Part shown: piece after piece, positions 1 through 6,907 of the stretch
How positions within the stretch are numbered: position 1 is the stretch's first letter
How the letters are laid out: the number at the start of each line of letters is the position of its first letter
Assembly (NCBI GenBank): GCA_041591635.1
Contig: JBFHRO010000113.1
Span: 1 to 10,555, forward strand
Length of the DNA stretch: 10,555 nt
DNA from: JACKOD01 sp041591635
Lineage (GTDB): Bacteria; Pseudomonadota; Gammaproteobacteria; Pseudomonadales; Oleiphilaceae
Direction of reading: 5' to 3'
Notes under the pieces: model-generated
What the model saw: only the letters and a program-made list of their open reading frames with translations
What the model was told of the DNA's origin: nothing
The model's database searches: none
Made by a program: the position numbers and the translations under genes

Positions 1-329
1 GCTTTGCACACACCCTTCGAGACCACAAGCGGTCTTCCGACTTTGTGGCCCGAATTGGCGGCGAAGAATTTATGCTGATTCTCGCCGAAACCAGCGCCGA
101 TCAGGCCTGGGTGATCGTGAACCGGTTGCGCCAGGTGTTTGAAAGCCAGACCTATACCGCCATTGACCGGCCCATCACCGCCAGCTTCGGTCTGAGCGAA
201 CTGCAACTGAACGACGATTATGCATCCTTGATCAAACGGGCCGACCTGGGGCTGTATCAGTCAAAGGAGAAGGGCCGCAACCAGGTAACCCTGCAAGCAC
301 CAACCAGCACTCCGGCTTCAACATCCTGA
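1..329 (+). CDS. Diguanylate cyclase, C-terminal GGDEF domain (partial)
   Basis: The reading frame is open from the left edge (first full codon at base 3) to the TGA at 327-329, so the true start lies outside the window. The visible 108 residues are the C-terminal two thirds of a GGDEF domain, which makes cyclic di-GMP from two GTP. The active-site loop is GGEEF (bases 54-71), an accepted functional variant. An RSSD motif lies exactly five residues before it and matches the RxxD inhibitory site that binds product for feedback control. Further on, the ASFGLSEL strand and the ADLGLYQSKEKGRNQV segment are the usual end of the domain. About 13 polar residues (Pro, Thr, Ser) form the tail. Any sensor or membrane part would be upstream and cannot be judged. 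An internal GTG at 45 is not the start, because it falls inside the domain. The family assignment is firm and activity is inferred from the intact motifs. Confidence 0.95.
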   Translation, partial: FAHTLRDHKRSSDFVARIGGEEFMLILAETSADQAWVIVNRLRQVFESQTYTAIDRPITASFGLSELQLNDDYASLIKRADLGLYQSKEKGRNQVTLQAPTSTPASTS

Positions 330-380
330 GCCACCACACACAACCAGAATGTCAGCCCGTTCGATCGCGGCAAGTGCAGA

Positions 381-908
381 TCAGTAGATCAGATCCCCGC
401 GCAAAAACCTGTCTGGATTGATGAAGATGGCCTTTTTGTAGCCTTGGGTCGCGCCATCCATCGCCCATAAACGGGGTATCAGGCTCTGGATCGAATAATG
501 CAAATGCGGCGGTTTGCCTTTTGCATTACCGGTATCCCCCACAGTGCCAATCACTTCAGCGGATCGGATCATAGTAAACCTCCCCGCTTCAATGCGTTCT
601 AAATGGGCGTAATAATGCAAACGCCATTTGGGCCCCAACACCAGGATCACATTGCCGCCCTTTGACAGATGGCCCCGATATAGCACCAATCCGTCCACCG
701 CACTCACCACCTTCGTACCTGTGGCGGCGAAGATATCAATACCCTTGTGAACGCCTGAGGATCCCCAGGGTTCATACCAAAAGCTGTTTGCGTTCCAGTC
801 CAGGGTCGTTGCGCCCTGCACCGGCACCGTGATTCGCTCTGGCACCAGCCATCCAGCGACCAGAATGATCGCCAGTATCCCGCCCGCCAATCGTAGTTTT
901 GCCTTCAT
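381..908 (-). CDS. M23 family (LytM-like) peptidase, membrane-anchored
   Basis: This 175-residue protein has an N-terminal hydrophobic helix (about residues 6-22) acting as signal anchor or signal peptide, so the rest should lie in the periplasm. It is essentially one M23 domain. His54 and Asp58 form the HxxxD zinc motif (VHKGIDIF), His102 sits in HYYAHL, and His135/His137 form the HxH motif (PPHLHY). By comparison with LytM, His54, Asp58 and His137 would bind zinc, while His102 and His135 would be catalytic. All are present, so it is likely an active zinc endopeptidase that cuts peptidoglycan cross-links rather than a degenerate EnvC/NlpD-type activator. It lacks the LysM or coiled-coil region of those proteins and is short for the family. 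No Shine-Dalgarno is visible before the ATG at 906-908 (the upstream bases read CTCTTCC). The start is chosen because it gives a clean signal sequence. The gene is divergent from the transporter at 1076. Confidence 0.9.
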   Translation of the reverse strand: MKAKLRLAGGILAIILVAGWLVPERITVPVQGATTLDWNANSFWYEPWGSSGVHKGIDIFAATGTKVVSAVDGLVLYRGHLSKGGNVILVLGPKWRLHYYAHLERIEAGRFTMIRSAEVIGTVGDTGNAKGKPPHLHYSIQSLIPRLWAMDGATQGYKKAIFINPDRFLRGDLIY

Positions 909-1075
909 GGAAGAGAATCAAACCCCGCTGCCTGATGTCATCACCTGCCTGAGGGTAGATGACCAATCCGTAATTGCTCAAGCGGCCAAACCGCATTTAT
1001 TTGACGTGCGTCAACAATTAATAGCCCGTAGAATGCCTTCAACTCCGCTCTTTTTCTGCCCGAGGAAGCTGCCCT
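909..1075. promoter_or_regulatory. Divergent intergenic region with two short palindromes
   Basis: This 167-base spacer must hold the promoters for both the minus-strand peptidase and the plus-strand SbtA-like transporter. No strong -35/-10 pair is seen on either strand. Two perfect inverted repeats are present: TGATGTCATCA at 933-943, nearer the peptidase, and TTGACGTGCGTCAA at 1001-1014, nearer the transporter. A small GCGG/CCGC inverted repeat lies at 982-994. The transporter has a good ribosome site, GAGGAA at 1062-1067. Palindromes of this size are typical operators for dimeric regulators, but a role here is inference. Confidence 0.45.
1001..1014. promoter_or_regulatory. Candidate operator palindrome upstream of the SbtA-like gene
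   Basis: TTGACGTGCGTCAA is a perfect 6+2+6 inverted repeat ending 61 bases before the transporter start. Read as TTGAC-N4-GTCAA it resembles the CRP/FNR-family site shape (FNR consensus TTGAT-N4-ATCAA), with one changed base per half site. LysR-type regulators, which control bicarbonate transporters in cyanobacteria, also use short dyads. The left half TTGACG also resembles a -35 hexamer, but no good -10 stands 16-18 bases downstream. Which regulator binds, if any, is not shown. Confidence 0.35.
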
Positions 1076-2011
1076 ATGCCCGATATCGTCGTCATGTTTT
1101 TTGCCCTGGGCCTTTTCGCAGGCTTGATTCGCTCCGACCTGACGGTTCCCAAAGCCGCCTACGAAACTTTCAGCTTGCTGTTGATGCTCACGATCGGCCT
1201 CAAGGGGGGGATGGCGCTGTACGGCAACCTCACCTGGTCGCTGGTACCCGAACTGATGGTCATGATGCTGCTGGGTGCGGTCATTCCCCTGATGCTCTTC
1301 CCCCTGCTGCGCCGGGTGGTAGGCTTGAATCTGGAAGACAGCGCCAGTATCGCCGCTCACTACGGTTCAGTCAGCGCAGGCACCTTTGCGGTGGCCCTGG
1401 CTTACGTCGAAGCCCGCAACCTGACCTATGCCCCCGAAGTCACCCTTTATCTGGTGGCGATGGAGTTGCCGGCGATCATCGTCAGCCTGCTGATCTATCG
1501 CAGAAACCAGAAAAGCGGCCCGGTTCAGCCGTCGCTGGCCAAGCTCTGGCATGAAGCCTTTACCAACCAGGGTGTGATGCTGCTGATGGGCGGGGTCATT
1601 ATCGGGATTGTCTACGGCCCCACCCAGGGCGCCGCGGTGACCGATCTTTACACCGGCGCCTTCAAGGCCGTGCTGGCCCTCTTTCTGCTGGAGATGGGCC
1701 TGGTGGCTGCGACCAACCTGCGCCCCTTTCCCTGGCACCACTGGCGCCTGCTGTGCTTTGCCCTGATTGCCCCGCCCCTGCTGTCCCTGCTGGGCATCGC
1801 TGCGGCCAAGGCCCTGGGCATGGACACAGGCACCTCGATCATCGTCGCCAGCCTTAGCGCCAGTGCCTCGTACATCGCAGCACCTGTCGCCATCAAGGGC
1901 GCCATTCCCAAAGCTGATATTGGCCTGGCGATGCTGGCATCACTGGGGCTGACCTTCCCGCTCAACGTCATGATCGGGATCGGGTTTTACCACGCCCTGA
2001 TTGTCTGGTAA
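1076..2011 (+). CDS. sbtA: SbtA-family sodium-dependent bicarbonate transporter homologue
   Basis: This 311-residue protein is almost entirely hydrophobic, with about ten membrane segments in two halves joined by a hydrophilic link (about residues 142-162). It matches the SbtA family (Pfam Sbt_1): GLKGG at 41-45, AAHYGSVSA at 93-101, ALFLLEMGLVAA at 201-212, SASASYIAAP at 261-270 and GLTFPLN at 291-297. The family co-transports sodium and bicarbonate across the inner membrane. It was characterised in cyanobacterial carbon concentration, but homologues are common in heterotrophic proteobacteria, where the substrate is mostly untested. The ATG at 1076 has GAGGAA eight bases upstream. Cyanobacterial SbtA is regulated by the PII-like protein SbtB; no such gene follows, and the next gene is convergent and unrelated. 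Supplying bicarbonate for carboxylases or pH balance is a reasonable guess. Family assignment is strong and substrate is inferred. Confidence 0.9.
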   Translation: MPDIVVMFFALGLFAGLIRSDLTVPKAAYETFSLLLMLTIGLKGGMALYGNLTWSLVPELMVMMLLGAVIPLMLFPLLRRVVGLNLEDSASIAAHYGSVSAGTFAVALAYVEARNLTYAPEVTLYLVAMELPAIIVSLLIYRRNQKSGPVQPSLAKLWHEAFTNQGVMLLMGGVIIGIVYGPTQGAAVTDLYTGAFKAVLALFLLEMGLVAATNLRPFPWHHWRLLCFALIAPPLLSLLGIAAAKALGMDTGTSIIVASLSASASYIAAPVAIKGAIPKADIGLAMLASLGLTFPLNVMIGIGFYHALIVW

Positions 2012-2017
2012 CCGGAT

Positions 2018-2065
2018 GCCCGCCCCCTGAGCTGCGATCGGGGCGGGCGCCCTGACTTATTTTTT
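2018..2065 (+). terminator. GC-rich hairpin between convergent genes (candidate terminator)
   Basis: GCCCGCCCC (2018-2026) pairs perfectly with GGGGCGGGC (2040-2048), giving a 9-bp GC stem with a 13-base loop seven bases after the transporter stop. A run of six T follows at 2060-2065, but 11 bases separate stem and T-run, so it is not a textbook intrinsic terminator. The T-run also encodes the end of the minus-strand gene. No T-run lies on the other side, so it would mainly serve the plus strand. Confidence 0.45.
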
Positions 2066-2293
2066 CGGTGTCGACAAATCGGGCAGGTTGGCCGAAGCCA
2101 TAACGTGCAAAACAATTCCCACCGAAAAAAAGAAGAAGGCCGAGGCGCCCAGGCTCGCCCGGTAAACGGTATCGAGGGTTTCGCGATACATCAGCAACCA
2201 CCCCATGCACACCAGCACGCCAAGCGCACACAGATAGACGAACACACGGCTTACCTTCTGCAAAATATGTTTTTTAGCGGGGCTTGGCATCAT
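2057..2293 (-). CDS. Small two-helix inner-membrane protein, unknown function
   Basis: This 78-residue protein is not recognised. It has a basic N-terminus (PAKKHILQK), a first membrane helix at about residues 16-36 (with two Cys), a short loop RETLDTVYR, and a second helix at about 46-67 that contains a run of four Phe. It ends in the polar tail DLSTPKK. The positive-inside rule suggests both ends face the cytoplasm with the short loop outside. The start is one of two consecutive ATG codons (2293 or 2290), with a weak AAGAGAA ribosome site before them. It is convergent with the SbtA homologue and divergent from the ABC operon, so it is probably its own transcription unit. The coherent two-helix pattern supports a real gene, but its size leaves some doubt. 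Confidence 0.6.
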   Translation of the reverse strand: MMPSPAKKHILQKVSRVFVYLCALGVLVCMGWLLMYRETLDTVYRASLGASAFFFFSVGIVLHVMASANLPDLSTPKK

Positions 2294-2350
2294 GGCTAAG
2301 GTTCTCTTTATAGGTCGACCGACGAATCGGGGGCTGTTAGTCTAGCGTCA

Positions 2351-2377
2351 TTGACAAAGCCTGCGCAAAATTATCGC
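2351..2377 (+). promoter_or_regulatory. Candidate promoter for the ABC operon
   Basis: A perfect TTGACA -35 hexamer lies at 2351-2356. The best -10 candidate is TATCGC at 2372-2377 after 15 bases, which matches only three of six consensus positions. It sits about 50 bases before the preferred adaptor start (2426), a sensible leader length. The same bases read as a TTG start in frame with the adaptor, but the promoter reading is preferred. Upstream, an 8-base palindrome GGTCGACC lies at 2313-2320. Confidence 0.35.
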
Positions 2378-2414
2378 ACCCTGTGTCAGGCAGCGCTGGC
2401 ACAGGCCTCACGCC

Positions 2415-2419
2415 AGGGA
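2415..2419 (+). promoter_or_regulatory. Ribosome binding site that fixes the adaptor start
   Basis: AGGGA ends six bases before the ATG at 2426. This is the only Shine-Dalgarno-like element near the possible starts, and it selects ATG 2426 over the in-frame TTG at 2351, which has no purine-rich site in front. Confidence 0.6.
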
Positions 2420-2425
2420 TCCCGA

Positions 2426-3582
2426 ATGAAAAAATGGCTGCTCATCCTTCCTGCTGCACTGCTTGGCGGCAGTGTTTTCTGGTATTTTCGCCAGCCCGCG
2501 CCGGTGGCGATTGAGGTTTTGCAGGTGACCCGCGGTCCGGTGGAATCCGTCGTCGCCAACACCCGTGCCGGTACTGTTAAATCCTGTCGACGCGCCGGCC
2601 TGTCGATGCCTATGGGCGGGCGAGTCGCGCAGGTGCATGTCAAAAAGGGTGACAAGGTCATCGCGGGCCAACCGCTGCTGCAATTCTGGAATGAGGATCT
2701 CAAGGCCCGGGTGCAGCAGGCACAGGCCGCGCTGAGCGCCAGCCGGTTCGAAGTGCAGCAAACCTGCTTTCAGGCCGAACAAAGCGCCCGGGATGCGGAA
2801 CGCCAGAACAGCCTGGCACGGCGCAAGCTGGCGGCCGAGGAAGCCGTGGAAATCGCCAACACCGTCGCCCGCATAAGCGCGCTGGCTTGCGACACGGCCA
2901 AGGCGCGCATTCAGGAAGCCGAAGCCCACCTTGCTTTCGCCAAGGCGACATTCGATCAAACCTTGCTCAAGGCGCCCTTTGCCGGTGTGATTGCAGAAAT
3001 CAACGGCGAACTGGGGGAGTATGTAATGCCCTCACCGCCGGGCATAATCACGCCGCCGGCAATCGATTTGATCGCTGACAATTGCCTGTACGTCCAGGCC
3101 CCGATTGATGAGGTGGATGCCGCCGCCATCCGCCTGGGACAAACCGCACGTATTACTCTGGATGCGTTTCGCAACCGCATCTTTGTAGGCAAGGTCAGCC
3201 GTATCGCCCCCTACGTACAGGACTACGAAAAGCAGGCACGGACGGTAGATATTGATGTGGCCTTTGACGAACTGCCCACCGACCTGACCTTGCTGGTGGG
3301 ATACAGTGCCGACATCGAGATTGTGCTGGCGCGACAACCCGAGGCGCTGCGCATTCCGACTGAAAATCTGCTCGAAGGCAATCGGGTATTGCGCTATCAG
3401 GCTTCGACTCAAACCCTCGAATACCAGACGCTGGTCACGGGCATGAGCAACTGGCATTTTACCGAGGTGCTCAGCGGACTTGAGGCTGGCGATCAGATTC
3501 TGGCCACCTTTGATAACCCGGCTGCCAAGGCCTCGGTTCCGGTTACCCTAAAGCCTCAGCAAGCCGAAACCGGAGCGGCGCC

Positions 3583-3586
<4 letters not shown>
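2426..3586 (+). CDS. Periplasmic adaptor (HlyD/MacA-type membrane fusion protein) of an ABC exporter
   Basis: This 386-residue protein starts with MKKW and one membrane helix (about 4-21), leaving the rest in the periplasm. Domains run in the usual nested order: first half of the lipoyl-like domain (about 50-92, with GGRVAQVHVKKGDKV), a long helical hairpin rich in Ala, Gln and Glu (about 93-180), second half of the lipoyl domain (KAPFAGVIAEINGELGEYV, 182-200), a beta-barrel (about 215-300), and a membrane-proximal region to the end. Such adaptors link an inner-membrane transporter to an outer-membrane channel and, in MacA, stimulate the ATPase. Four cysteines (54, 114, 155, 220) are unusual for this class. 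Cys54 lies in the segment VKSCRRAG, and Cys114/Cys155 sit on opposite arms of the helical hairpin. The stop overlaps the ATPase start (ATGA at 3583). The substrate is unknown. An in-frame upstream extension to TTG 2351 is possible but would bury the signal anchor. Confidence 0.9.
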
Positions 3587-4319
<733 letters not shown>

Positions 4320-4323
<4 letters not shown>

Positions 4324-5537
4324 AATTCAGCGACACCCTGCAATATTGCTTTGATGCCATTGTACGGCACGGCTTTCGCTCGGCCATGCTGATGCTTTCG
4401 GTGATTATCGGCATTTGTGCCGTGGTCATGCTCACCAGCCTGGGCGAGGGCGCGCGCCAGTATGTGCTGGACGAGTTCCGCCAGCTTGGAAGCAAGGTGC
4501 TGATTGTGCTGCCTGGGCGCAAGGAAACCTCGGGCGGCCTGCCCAATTTTCATGGGGAATCTGCCCGCCCCCTGACGCTGGAGGACGCCAGAGCCATCCA
4601 GCGCCTGCCAGGCGTCGCCGACACCGCGCCGCTGATTGCCGGCCTTACCACCTGGAGCGCCGGGGCGCGGCACCGGGAGAGCTTCACCCTGGGGACCACC
4701 GAGGCCTTTTTTCGCATTCGCCAGCTCACGGTGCGCCGCGGCACTGTGCTGCCGGCAGGCGCACCGGATCAGGCGGTGCCTGTGTGTATCCTGGGCAGCA
4801 AGCTCAAGCAGGAGCTGTTTGGTAGCCAGGCGGCGCTGGGTGAATGGATACGTTCGGGCGGCATGCGCTTTCGTGTGGTGGGCATTCTGGAAGACAAAGG
4901 CCAAGCCATGGGGATGGACATGAGCGATGCCGTGATTATTCCGGTGGCCAGCAGCCAGAAGCTGTTCAACCAGGAAGGCTTGTTCCGGATCTTTGTCGAG
5001 GCACGGGCAGGGGTCGACATGCCAAACCTGCAGCACCGGGTGGAAACGCTCATGAAAGCCCGGCATCAGGGCGAACTGGATGTCACCCTGATCACCCAGG
5101 ACAGCATCATGGGCGCCTTCAACCAGATTTTCGACGTACTCACCTGGGCCCTGATGGCAATCGCCAGCATCAGCTTGCTGGTATCGGGCATTCTGATCAT
5201 GAACGTGACGCTGATTTCGATCTCCCAGCGCACTGAAGAAATCGGCCTGCTCAAAGCCCTGGGCGCACACCGGCAAGAAATCCGCCGCCTCTTTGTGACC
5301 GAAGCGGTGCTCATTACCCTGATGGCCGCGCTGATCGGAATGGCGCTGGCCAGCGGGCTGCTGGCGCTGGCACAGCACCAGTGGCCATCGCTGCCGCTTC
5401 AGCCGCCGCCGTGGGCGTTATGGTCGGCGCTGGGGGTGGCGCTGGCGTCGGCCACGCTGTTTTCCTGGCTGCCCGCCAGCAAGGCCGCCCGGCTGGATCC
5501 CCTGACAGCGCTCAATCAAACCCGGGCCGAACCATGA
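4320..5537 (+). CDS. ABC transporter permease 1 (MacB periplasmic core plus FtsX domain)
   Basis: This 405-residue protein has the MacB-type topology: one membrane helix near the N-terminus (about 22-40), a large periplasmic core (about 43-270), then three helices at the C-terminus (about 275-298, 322-345 and 362-382) forming the FtsX domain. The conserved cytoplasmic coupling segment after the second helix reads RTEEIGLLKALGAHRQEIRR, which docks on the ATPase. The core carries the IRSGGMRFRVVGILEDKGQ stretch typical of MacB_PCD. It is clearly paralogous to the next gene and the two probably form a heterodimer, as LolC and LolE do. The ATG at 4320 overlaps the ATPase stop, and the TGA at 5535-5537 overlaps the next start. 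No usual lipoprotein-hook hallmark of LolC was noticed. The adaptor in the same operon points to export rather than lipoprotein release. Confidence 0.92.
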
Positions 5538-6733
5538 TGCGCATAAGCGACAGCTTGCGCTGGACCTGGCGGGCGATTATCAGCAGCCGGTTGCGCAGCG
5601 GTCTGACCGCACTGGGCATTGGCATAGGCATTCTTGCCGTCGCCTTGCTGACATCCCTGGGCGAAGGCGTAAAAACCTATGTTATGGACAGTTTTAGTCA
5701 GTTCGGCACGCGCATTATTGCCGTCAACCCCGGCAAAAACATTACCACGGGCCTGGGGGCCATACTGAGCAACACGCGTCCGCTAACCCTGGAGGATGCA
5801 CAAGCCCTGCGCACCCTGCCCTATGTGGACGCGGTAGTCCCCGTGGTTCAGGGCAGCGCCCGGGTCGAGTTTGGCAAACGCCAGCGTAAGACAGAAGTCC
5901 TTGGCGTAACCAGCGATATGCCGCTGGCATGGAAGTTCGAACTGGCCATGGGCCGTTTTCTGCCCGCCAGCGACGCCATTGCCAGCCAGCCGTACGCCGT
6001 GCTTGGCCATACCCTGTGGCGGGAACTCTTTGCCTCGACCAACCCGCTGGGCGAGTTCATCCGCGTGGGCGGGCAGCGATTTCGGGTGATCGGGGTACTG
6101 GCGCCCAAGGGTCAGATGCTGGGCTTTGATATGGATGACATTGTGTATCTGCCCGTGGTGCACGCCATGCAGATTTTTAATCGCGAAGGACTGATGGAAA
6201 TCGATCTGGTGTTTTCCGCCGCCACCGACTCTCAGGCCATGCGTCAACGCATCAATGCGCTGCTCGAAAAACGCCACGGTGCCGAGGATTTCACCATCAC
6301 CACCCAGGACGAAATGCTGGCCAGCCTGGACAATATTCTCTCGGTGCTGACACTCTCGGTGGCGGCCCTGGGGGCCATTTCCCTGGTCGTTGGCGGCGTG
6401 GGCATCCTCACCATTCTTACCACCACGGTACGGGAGCGCACGGGTGAAATCGGTCTGCTGCGGGCTATGGGTGCCAGTCGCCAACAAATCCGCTGGCTGT
6501 TTCTGGGCGAAGCCGTGGTACTGGCTGGCTTGGGCGGCGTGGGCGGTCTGCTGGCCCTGCTGCTGTTAATGGCCATCACGCACCAGATAGCGCCGGATTT
6601 TCCGCTGCAACTGAATCTGCTTTATCTGGGGTTAGCCCTGCTGCTCTGTGCCGTTATCGGCTTGCTGGCAGGGGTGTGGCCGGCCCACCGCGCGGCCCAA
6701 CTGGATCCGGTGGAAGCCCTGCGGGCGCCCTGA
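5534..6733 (+). CDS. ABC transporter permease 2 (MacB periplasmic core plus FtsX domain)
   Basis: This 399-residue protein has the same layout as its upstream neighbour: first helix at about 22-42, periplasmic core to about 270, then three C-terminal helices, with coupling segment RTGEIGLLRAMGASRQQIRW. Matching landmarks include LTSLGEG after the first helix, the IRVGGQRFRVIGVLAPKGQ stretch, and FNREGL against FNQEGL in permease 1. The start is the first of two ATG codons (5534 and 5537), overlapping the previous stop. The same frame stays open upstream to 5381 inside permease 1, but that extension encodes a Gly/Ala-rich stretch with no helix pattern and is rejected. It should pair with permease 1 to give a heterodimeric transporter driven by the ATPase at 3583. 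The operon seems to end here, with no further gene or clear terminator before 6907. Confidence 0.92.
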   Translation: MMRISDSLRWTWRAIISSRLRSGLTALGIGIGILAVALLTSLGEGVKTYVMDSFSQFGTRIIAVNPGKNITTGLGAILSNTRPLTLEDAQALRTLPYVDAVVPVVQGSARVEFGKRQRKTEVLGVTSDMPLAWKFELAMGRFLPASDAIASQPYAVLGHTLWRELFASTNPLGEFIRVGGQRFRVIGVLAPKGQMLGFDMDDIVYLPVVHAMQIFNREGLMEIDLVFSAATDSQAMRQRINALLEKRHGAEDFTITTQDEMLASLDNILSVLTLSVAALGAISLVVGGVGILTILTTTVRERTGEIGLLRAMGASRQQIRWLFLGEAVVLAGLGGVGGLLALLLLMAITHQIAPDFPLQLNLLYLGLALLLCAVIGLLAGVWPAHRAAQLDPVEALRAP

Positions 6734-6907
6734 AGCGGGTGGCAGCAAAGTCGACCGTTCCAATCTGTGACTACTCACTCATTATTTCTGGCGTTATCAT
6801 CAGATCGTTCATGTGTTATCGCACCCGGCTCAGTATTCTTGACGCAGATATTTCACGTTGCGATCAGCTGTTCAGCGTTCACGCTCAGAACCGGGAGCCA
6901 TTACTCT
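6734..6907 (+). other. Intergenic leader before the lectin gene
   Basis: This 174-base gap shows no convincing terminator for the ABC operon and no strong promoter. A TTGACG at 6839-6844 is followed 17 bases later by GATCAG, which is a poor -10. The frame of the lectin is open back to 6767, but that stretch has no coherent signal sequence. GGGAG at 6893-6897 is the ribosome site for the lectin ATG. Confidence 0.4.

Noticed and set aside
377..398. Cluster of three GATC sites near the end of the M23 gene
   Set aside because: The bases AGATCAGTAGATCAGATC include the stop codon and are too few to suggest an origin or a Dam-controlled switch.
829..1554. A 241-codon plus-strand open frame crossing the peptidase/transporter spacer
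   Set aside because: It overlaps the SbtA homologue in another frame, is Arg/Pro-rich and shows no recognisable fold.
2351..2425. TTG start adding 25 residues to the adaptor
   Set aside because: No ribosome site, it would hide the signal anchor, and the TTG is part of a perfect -35 hexamer.
5381..5533. Upstream in-frame extension of permease 2
   Set aside because: It lies inside permease 1, encodes a low-complexity Gly/Ala stretch, and would put 51 residues before the normal first helix. ATG 5534 overlaps the previous stop as at the other junctions.
5783..6487. A 234-codon minus-strand open frame inside permease 2
   Set aside because: Shadow of permease 2; its composition is unlike a real protein and it has no ribosome site.
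6767..6907. 47-residue N-terminal extension of the lectin
   Set aside because: ATG 6908 has a ribosome site and a standard signal peptide directly after it, while the extension has neither.
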